This document shows, in pieces, positions 58,562 through 64,000 of a DNA stretch of 64,000 nucleotides. Within the stretch, counting starts at the first letter, position 1. Each line of letters starts with the position of its first letter. Both the position numbers and the translations under genes were made by a program. A model generated the notes under the pieces. That model ran no database searches and was not told the origin of the DNA. It saw nothing but the letters and a program-made list of their open reading frames with translations. The stretch spans positions 6,786-70,785 of the forward strand of contig DCRR01000003.1 in assembly GCA_002325245.1 (NCBI GenBank). The letters run 5' to 3'. The DNA comes from Microbacteriaceae bacterium UBA1487. Lineage in GTDB: Bacteria; Actinomycetota; Actinomycetes; Actinomycetales; Microbacteriaceae.

Positions 58562-59419
58562 ATGAGACTCCGCACATCACTGACGGCTGTCGCGATCGCC
58601 GCGACCGCCGTGCTTGCGCTGAGCGCGTGCACGACGACGGGCGACACCACCGACCCCGATGACGTGACGTTCGAGGCCGGCACGACCATGGCCGCGCTGA
58701 ACGAGGCCGGCACGATCACGATCGGCACCAAGTTCGATCAGCCGCTGTTCGGTCTTCAGGGCCTCGACGGCAACCCCGAGGGCTTCGACGTGGAGATCGG
58801 CAAGATCATCGCGAGCGAGCTCGGCATCTCGGAGGACAACATCGAGTGGGTCGAGACCGTCTCGGCCAACCGCGAGCCCTTCATCGAGAACGGCACCGTC
58901 GACATCGTGGTGGCGACGTACACGATCAACGACACCCGCAAGGAAGTCATCTCGTTCGCGGGACCGTACTACCTCGCCGGTCAGGACATCCTCGTGCTCG
59001 CGGGCAACCCGGAGGGCATCACCGGCCCCGAGGATCTCGAGGGCATGGACGTCTGCAGTGTCGCCGGATCGACTTCGGAAGCCAACATCGCCGAGTACGG
59101 TGTCAACCTCATCACCACCGACACCTATTCCAACTGCCTGGAGCCGCTGCGCAACGGCAACGTCATCGCGGTCACGACTGACAACGTGATCCTCGCGGGA
59201 CTCGCCGACCAGAACCCGGGTGAGTTCGAGGTCGTCAACAACCCCTTCACATCGGAGCCCTACGGCATCGGCCTGATGAAGGACGACGACGTCTTCCGCT
59301 CGTTCATCAACGACGTGCTCGAGGAGGCGTACGCCGACGGCCGCTGGGCCGACGCGTGGAACTCCACCGCGGGCACCGTGCTCGACCTGCCGGAGCCCCC
59401 GGCGGTCGACCGCTACTAG
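58562..59419 (+). CDS. Glutamate-binding lipoprotein of amino acid ABC transporter (GluB-like)
   Basis: 285 residues from ATG 58562, AAGGAGAGG upstream. The signal peptide ends in lipobox LSAC (Cys near 22), then a solute-binding protein family 3 domain: TIGTKFDQPLFGLQGLDGNPEGFDVEIGK (in part), TVSANREPFIENGTVDIVVATYTIND (in part), SVAGSTSEANI. Captures glutamate or a close analogue outside the membrane. A strong hairpin follows. Confidence 0.93.
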   Translation: MRLRTSLTAVAIAATAVLALSACTTTGDTTDPDDVTFEAGTTMAALNEAGTITIGTKFDQPLFGLQGLDGNPEGFDVEIGKIIASELGISEDNIEWVETVSANREPFIENGTVDIVVATYTINDTRKEVISFAGPYYLAGQDILVLAGNPEGITGPEDLEGMDVCSVAGSTSEANIAEYGVNLITTDTYSNCLEPLRNGNVIAVTTDNVILAGLADQNPGEFEVVNNPFTSEPYGIGLMKDDDVFRSFINDVLEEAYADGRWADAWNSTAGTVLDLPEPPAVDRY

Positions 59420-59425
59420 AGATCA

Positions 59426-59464
59426 GGTGCGGACCCGCTCGCCGCGCGCGAGCGGGTCCGCACC
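59426..59464 (+). other. 17-bp perfect stem-loop between binding-protein and permease genes
   Basis: GGTGCGGACCCGCTCGC pairs fully with its downstream arm around a CGCGC loop. There is no T-tract, and the downstream genes clearly belong to the same transporter. It fits a partial terminator or mRNA-stabilising hairpin that keeps the binding protein in excess. Confidence 0.8.
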
Positions 59465-59505
59465 GATGCCCCACGACAGTTGACCGAGACGAGGAGGGAG
59501 ACGCG

Positions 59506-60153
59506 GTGGACGCACTGATCGACGTCACCCCGTTGTACATCGAGGGATTCCTTCAGACCCTCGCGCTGCTCCTGCTCGCCGGGTCGGGCGCGTTCGTCGT
59601 CGGCGTGCTCATCGCCGCGCTGCGCATCTCGCCGGTGCCGGTGATGCGCGGCTTCGCCACCGCCTACACCGAGCTGCTGCGCAACGTGCCGCTCCTGCTC
59701 GTCCTGTTCTTCTGCGCTTTCGTGCTGCCGCTTCTGGGTGTTCAGCTCGACTTCTTCGTACTCGCGGTGATCGGCCTGACCGCGTACACGTCGCCCTTCG
59801 TCGCCGAGGCGGTGCGCTCGGGCATCAACGGCGTGCACGTCGGGCAGGCCGAGGCCGCCCGAAGTCTCGGCTTCGCCTTCGGGCAGACGATCTCGCTCAT
59901 CGTCCTGCCGCAGGCCGCGCGCATGGTGGTGCCGCCACTCATCAACGTCTTCATCGCCCTCACCAAGAACACCTCCGTCGCAGGAGCGTTCTTCGTCTTC
60001 GAGCTCTTCGGCGCGACGACGCGCGGTACGCGCGATCACGGTGACCAGGTGATCCTGATGCTCCTCTACGCCGCGGCGCTGTACCTCGTCATCACCGTGC
60101 CGCTCGGGCTCATCGCCGGAGCCATCGAGAAGAAGGTGCGGGTGCTGCGATGA
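59506..60153 (+). CDS. Amino acid ABC transporter permease (GluC-like)
   Basis: 215 residues from GTG 59506, GAGGAGGGAG upstream. Five membrane helices; the family motif YTELLRNVPLLLVLFF near the start and the EAA loop EAARSLGFAFGQTISLIVLPQA (about 122-143, in part). Forms the membrane channel with the overlapping second permease. Confidence 0.93.
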   Translation: MDALIDVTPLYIEGFLQTLALLLLAGSGAFVVGVLIAALRISPVPVMRGFATAYTELLRNVPLLLVLFFCAFVLPLLGVQLDFFVLAVIGLTAYTSPFVAEAVRSGINGVHVGQAEAARSLGFAFGQTISLIVLPQAARMVVPPLINVFIALTKNTSVAGAFFVFELFGATTRGTRDHGDQVILMLLYAAALYLVITVPLGLIAGAIEKKVRVLR

Positions 60154-61064
60154 GCGGATCGGTTCTCTACGACGCCCCCGGCCCGAAGACGCGGCGCCGT
60201 TCGGCGATCGCCTCGGTCGTCTCCGCACTCGTTCTGGTGGCCGCGGGCGCGTGGATCATCGCGACGCTCGCCGCCCCGCGCGTCGCCGCCAACGGCGCTG
60301 AGACCCCTGGCATGTTCGACGCGTCGCGCTGGGACATCGCGCTGAACCCGCTGCTCTGGGAGAACTTCGGTCGCGGCGTGCTCGCGACGCTCGCGATGGC
60401 GTCCGTCGCGGCGGTCCTCGCGGTGCTGTTCGGCGTGCTGCTGTCGTTCGCCCGCACCGCGCGCAGCATGTGGGTGCGGGTGCCCGCCGCGGGCCTGCTC
60501 GAGTTCGTGCGCGGCATGCCCGTGCTGCTGATGATCTTCTTCGTCTTCCTGGTCTTCTCGACCGGGGCGTACTGGGCCGGAGTGCTCGGCCTGGCCGTGT
60601 ACAACGGCGCGATCATCGGCGAGGCGCTGCGCGCGGGCATCGTGTCGCTGCCCAAGGGGCAGGGCGAGGCGGGATACTCCCTCGGCCTGACGCCGCTGCA
60701 GACGCGGCTCTCGATCGAGTTCCCGCAGGCATTCCGGCAGATGCTGCCCATCATCATCGCCCAGCTCGTCGTGCTGCTGAAGGACACCTCGCTCGCCTAC
60801 GTCGTCGGCTACAACGAGCTGGCGCGCACGATCAAGAATCTGCAGAACGCGCTCGGCAACCGCTACCTGTTCACCCTGTTCATCATCGGACTCCTGATCT
60901 ACCTGATCATGAACCTGACGCTCTCCTGGCTCGCGCGCGTGATCGCCAAGCGCAGCGGGCCGAAGCTCGGCAAGGTGACGCCCGATGACCTGCCGCCGGT
61001 CGGCGCGCAGGGCACCCAGGCGATCACCATGGTGCGACCCAACCGCGGGAAACCGCCCAGCTAG
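60150..61064 (+). CDS. Amino acid ABC transporter permease (GluD-like)
   Basis: 304 residues, ATGA overlap with the first permease. A cytoplasmic head, one extra N-terminal helix, then the permease core with LEFVRGMPVLLMIFFVF, AGIVSLPKGQGEAGYSLGLTPLQ (in part) and IEFPQAFRQMLPIII. The basic C-terminal tail is as in GluD of corynebacteria. Confidence 0.93.
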   Translation: MSGSVLYDAPGPKTRRRSAIASVVSALVLVAAGAWIIATLAAPRVAANGAETPGMFDASRWDIALNPLLWENFGRGVLATLAMASVAAVLAVLFGVLLSFARTARSMWVRVPAAGLLEFVRGMPVLLMIFFVFLVFSTGAYWAGVLGLAVYNGAIIGEALRAGIVSLPKGQGEAGYSLGLTPLQTRLSIEFPQAFRQMLPIIIAQLVVLLKDTSLAYVVGYNELARTIKNLQNALGNRYLFTLFIIGLLIYLIMNLTLSWLARVIAKRSGPKLGKVTPDDLPPVGAQGTQAITMVRPNRGKPPS

Positions 61065-61120
61065 CCGCAATCTCGCCCGGGATGACGTCGGGGCCCGCGA
61101 ACTGCGGGGCATCGCCCGAC

Positions 61121-61126
61121 TAGACT
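61121..61126 (+). promoter_or_regulatory. -10 hexamer of pheS
   Basis: TAGACT, 8 nt before GTG 61135; no T-box-like leader precedes it. Confidence 0.5.
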
Positions 61127-61134
61127 CGACGCTC

Positions 61135-62175
61135 GTGTCCGACTCCCCGCAGATCACCGAACAGACGGTCAACGCCGCGGTCGGCGCGGCGCTCGCCGCC
61201 ATCGCCGACGCGACCGACTCCGCAGCCCTGAAGGCGGCGCGATCCGCCCACGCCGGAGAGGCGTCGCCGCTGGCCAAGCTCAACGCCGGCATGCGCGACG
61301 TGCCCGCCGACCAGAAGGCCGCCGCCGGCAAGCTCGTCGGCCAGGCGCGCGGCCGCGTGAACCAGGCGCTCGCCGCGCAGGAGGCGGTCGTGCTCGCCGC
61401 CGAGGAGGAGGCGCGCCTCGCGAGCGAGACGGTCGATGTGACCGCCTTGCCGTCGCGCTGGCGGGCCGGAGCCCGGCATCCGCTCTCCCTTCTGATGGAG
61501 GAGATGAGCGACGTCTTCGTGGCGATGGGCTGGGAGGTGGCAGAAGGCCCCGAGCTCGAGCACGAGTGGTTCAACTTCGACGCGCTCAACATGGACGAGG
61601 ACCACCCGGCGCGCAGCGACCAGGACACCTTCTTCGTCGCGCCGCAGGACCGCCACCTGGTGCTGCGCACCCAGACCAGCCCCGTGCAGATCCGCTCGCT
61701 GCTGGAGCGCGACCTGCCGGTGTACGTGGTGAGCCCGGGCAAGGTGTTCCGCAAGGACGAGCTCGACGCGACGCACACGCCCGTGTTCCACCAGATCGAG
61801 GGCATCGCCATCGACCGCGGCCTCACCATGGCGCACCTGCGCGGAACGCTTGAGCACCTCGCGCGCGCCATGTTCGGGCACGAGGCGCAGATCCGCCTGC
61901 GCCCCAACTTCTTCCCGTTCACCGAGCCGAGCGCCGAGATGGATGTCTGGCAGCCGAACGCCAAGGGCGGCGCGCGCTGGGTCGAGTGGGGCGGCTGCGG
62001 CATGGTCAATCCGAACGTGCTGCGCAGCGCCGGAATCGATCCGGACGAGTACCAGGGCTTCGCCTTCGGCATGGGGATCGAGCGCACCCTCCAGTTCCGC
62101 AACGAGATGAATGACATGCGCGACATGGTCGAGGGCGATGTTCGCTTCTCCCGGCAGTTCGGAATGGTGGTCTGA
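61135..62175 (+). CDS. pheS: Phenylalanine--tRNA ligase alpha subunit
   Basis: 346 residues from GTG 61135. An N-terminal coiled coil (about 10-85), then class II motifs: GARHPLSLLMEEM, TSPVQIRSL, GKVFRKDELDATHTPVFHQIEG (motif 2, in part), RPNFFPFTEPSAEMDV and GFAFGMGIERTLQFR (motif 3). It aminoacylates tRNA-Phe with PheT. Confidence 0.97.
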   Translation: MSDSPQITEQTVNAAVGAALAAIADATDSAALKAARSAHAGEASPLAKLNAGMRDVPADQKAAAGKLVGQARGRVNQALAAQEAVVLAAEEEARLASETVDVTALPSRWRAGARHPLSLLMEEMSDVFVAMGWEVAEGPELEHEWFNFDALNMDEDHPARSDQDTFFVAPQDRHLVLRTQTSPVQIRSLLERDLPVYVVSPGKVFRKDELDATHTPVFHQIEGIAIDRGLTMAHLRGTLEHLARAMFGHEAQIRLRPNFFPFTEPSAEMDVWQPNAKGGARWVEWGGCGMVNPNVLRSAGIDPDEYQGFAFGMGIERTLQFRNEMNDMRDMVEGDVRFSRQFGMVV

Positions 62176-64000
62176 TGCGCGTCCCGCTGAGTTGGCTGGG
62201 GGAGTGGGTGACCCTTCCCGAGGACGTCACCCTCGAGCAGGTGCACGAGGCGCTCGTCAAGGTCGGCTTCGAGGAGGAGGACGTTCACACCTCCGACATC
62301 ACCGGTCCCGTCGTCGTCGGGCGGGTGATCTCGGCCGAGCCCGAGCCGCAGTCCAACGGCAAGACGATCAACTGGTGCCAGGTCGACGTCGGCGACGCCG
62401 AACCGCGCGGCATCGTCTGCGGAGCGCACAACTTCGCGCCCGGCGACAAGGTCGTGGTCTCGCTTCCCGGCGCCGTGCTGCCGGGGCCGTTCCCGATCTC
62501 GGCCCGCAAGACCTACGGCCACATCTCCGACGGCATGATCGCGAGCGCCCGTGAGCTCGGGCTCGGCGACGAGCACGACGGCATCCTGCGCCTCATCGAG
62601 CTGGGCCTCGACCCCGAGCCCGGGACTGACGCGATCGAGCTGCTGGGCCTGGCTGATGCTGCCGTCGAGATCAACGTCACGCCGGACCGCGGCTACGCGT
62701 TCTCGATTCGCGGGGTGGCGCGCGAGTACTCGCACGCGACCGGCGCGCAGTTCCGAGACCCGGTCGATGCTGTCGCCGTCACGGCGCCGAGCGAGAGCTT
62801 CCCGGTGACGATCGCCGACGATGCCCCGATCCGCGGTCGGGTCGGCTGCTCGGCCTTCGCGACGCGCGTCGTGCGCGGAATCGATGCGACCCGACCCACG
62901 CCGCCGTGGATGGCGTCGCGGCTGCGGCTGGCGGGCATCCGCTCGATCTCGCTCGCGGTCGACATCACCAACTACGTCATGCTCGAGTTCGGCCAGCCGC
63001 TGCACGGCTACGACCTCGCCAAGCTCGACGGCGGCATCACAGTGCGCCGGGCGCGCGCGGGCGAGACCCTCGAGACGCTCGACGGCGTCGTGCGCAAGCT
63101 CGACGTCGAAGACCTGCTCATCACCGACGAGTCCGGCCCGATCGGCATGGCCGGTGTCATGGGTGGGGCGAGCACCGAGATCTCGGATGCGACGAGCGAC
63201 GTGCTGATCGAGGCCGCGAACTTCGACCCGGTCTCGATCGCGCGCGCCGTGCGCCGCCACAAGCTGCCGAGCGAGGCGGCGAAGCGCTTCGAGCGCTCCG
63301 TCGACCCGCGCATCGCACGTGCCGCCGCGACCCGCGCTGCCGCGCTGCTGGTCTCGTTCGCCGGCGGCACGCTCGACGTGATCGGCACCGACCTCGACGA
63401 CTCGGTCGAGGCCGCGCCGATCACGCTGGCGCTGTCGCGTCCGCAGGCCCTGATCGGGGTCGCCTACACGCAGGGCGAGGTCATCGAGGCGCTCGAGCGC
63501 ATCGGCGCGACCGTGGACGTCTCGGGCGAGACGGCGACCGTCACCCCGCCGAGCTGGCGCCCCGACCTGATCGACGAGGCGGCGCTCATCGAAGAGGTGG
63601 CGCGCATCACCGGCTACGACCGGGTCGGCTCCGAGCTGCCGGTCGCGCCTCCCGGACGCGGGCTCAGCCGCGGCCAGCGCGCCCGCCGTCGCGTCGCGCA
63701 GACGCTCGCCGCGGCCGGCGCCACCGAGGTGCTGGCCTACCCGTTCCTCACCGCGGCCGCGATCGACCGCTTCGAGCCGGGCGCTCCCGCTGTGAAGCTT
63801 GAGAACGCGCTCGACGCGCAGTCGCCGTTCCTGCGCCGCAGTCTGCTGCCGGGCCTGCTCGACATCGCCCGCCGCAACCTGTCGCGCGGTCTCACCGATC
63901 TCGCGCTCTTCGAGATCGGCGGCGTGTTCCGCCCGGAGCCCGGCGTCGACTACGGCACCGCGGCCAACCCGAGCGGTGGCGTCCTGCCGAGCGCGAGCGA
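62175..64000 (+). CDS. pheT: Phenylalanine--tRNA ligase beta subunit (partial, 3' end off right edge)
   Basis: 608 codons visible, no stop. The ATG shares its A with the pheS stop (TGATG). MRVPLSWLGEWV opening, the EMAP-II-like tRNA-binding domain (about 40-150, GRVISAEP, VCGAHNFAPGDKVVVSLPGA in part), B3/B4 editing domain with DITNYVMLEFGQPLHGYDL (in part) and MAGVMGG, then B5 with RPDLIDEAALIEEVARITGYD (in part). No defect seen in the visible part. Confidence 0.97.
   Translation, partial: MRVPLSWLGEWVTLPEDVTLEQVHEALVKVGFEEEDVHTSDITGPVVVGRVISAEPEPQSNGKTINWCQVDVGDAEPRGIVCGAHNFAPGDKVVVSLPGAVLPGPFPISARKTYGHISDGMIASARELGLGDEHDGILRLIELGLDPEPGTDAIELLGLADAAVEINVTPDRGYAFSIRGVAREYSHATGAQFRDPVDAVAVTAPSESFPVTIADDAPIRGRVGCSAFATRVVRGIDATRPTPPWMASRLRLAGIRSISLAVDITNYVMLEFGQPLHGYDLAKLDGGITVRRARAGETLETLDGVVRKLDVEDLLITDESGPIGMAGVMGGASTEISDATSDVLIEAANFDPVSIARAVRRHKLPSEAAKRFERSVDPRIARAAATRAAALLVSFAGGTLDVIGTDLDDSVEAAPITLALSRPQALIGVAYTQGEVIEALERIGATVDVSGETATVTPPSWRPDLIDEAALIEEVARITGYDRVGSELPVAPPGRGLSRGQRARRRVAQTLAAAGATEVLAYPFLTAAAIDRFEPGAPAVKLENALDAQSPFLRRSLLPGLLDIARRNLSRGLTDLALFEIGGVFRPEPGVDYGTAANPSGGVLPSAS

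Noticed and set aside
60066..63260. Very long open frame (1064 codons) on the minus strand
   Set aside because: It lies antisense to gluD, pheS and pheT, which have full family motifs. High GC removes stop codons from the opposite strand; its reading is Arg/Ala/Asp-rich without any motif.

Overview
The window is 64 kb of very GC-rich DNA with tightly packed genes and frequent GTG starts. Gene order fits a high-GC actinobacterium, most probably of the family Microbacteriaceae: pgsA-cinA-clgR-DUF3046-recA-recX-miaB-miaA-dapF, lexA diverging from a LysM gene, hisC-hisB-hisH-priA, infC-rpmI-rplT, pheS-pheT, and small actinobacterial families such as DUF3039, DUF5302 and DUF1844. The genus is inferred from gene content only. 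About 68 protein genes are supported. The first runs off the left edge and pheT off the right. I saw no tRNA or rRNA gene, CRISPR array, prophage or insertion sequence.

Layout. 1-6.1 kb: a wall-glycopolymer (teichoic-acid-like) locus with two CDP-glycerol glycerophosphotransferase-like enzymes, a TagGH-type ABC exporter, a LicC-like cytidylyltransferase and an EcsC-like membrane protein. 6.3-9.4 kb: an ABC exporter whose ATPase has an unusual Glu-Pro repeat extension, then DUF3039. 9.4-14.8 kb: pncB divergent from a murL-murD2-rph-rdgB operon, which encodes the alternative (MurI-independent) way of placing D-glutamate in peptidoglycan. 14.9-22 kb: transport, redox and small membrane or soluble proteins. 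22.3-24.6 kb: pnp. 24.7-36.3 kb: aldo/keto reductase, TetR, M16 protease, dapB, OsmC, thyA-folA, dapA and RNase J. 36.3-47.4 kb: lipoprotein, ftsK, pgsA, cinA, clgR, recA-recX, miaB-miaA, dapF. 47.4-50.9 kb: rRNA methyltransferase, hflX, lexA and an SOS-linked LysM protein. 51-54.9 kb: his genes and SseB. 55-57.7 kb: infC-rpmI-rplT and an RNA methyltransferase. 57.8-61.1 kb: a complete glutamate-type ABC uptake operon. 61.1-64 kb: pheS-pheT.

Common themes. Cell-wall building is heavily represented: MurL/MurD2, DapA/B/F, the teichoic-acid-like genes and a LysM division-inhibitor candidate. DNA-damage control is readable directly: one perfect LexA box and one RecA-NDp-type promoter upstream of recA, and two to three LexA-like boxes between lexA and the LysM gene. 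Most transcription units begin with a TANNNT hexamer placed 6-9 nt before the start codon, which points to widespread leaderless mRNAs. Non-standard starts are also visible: ATC for infC, and probably CTG for an epimerase gene translationally coupled to osmC.
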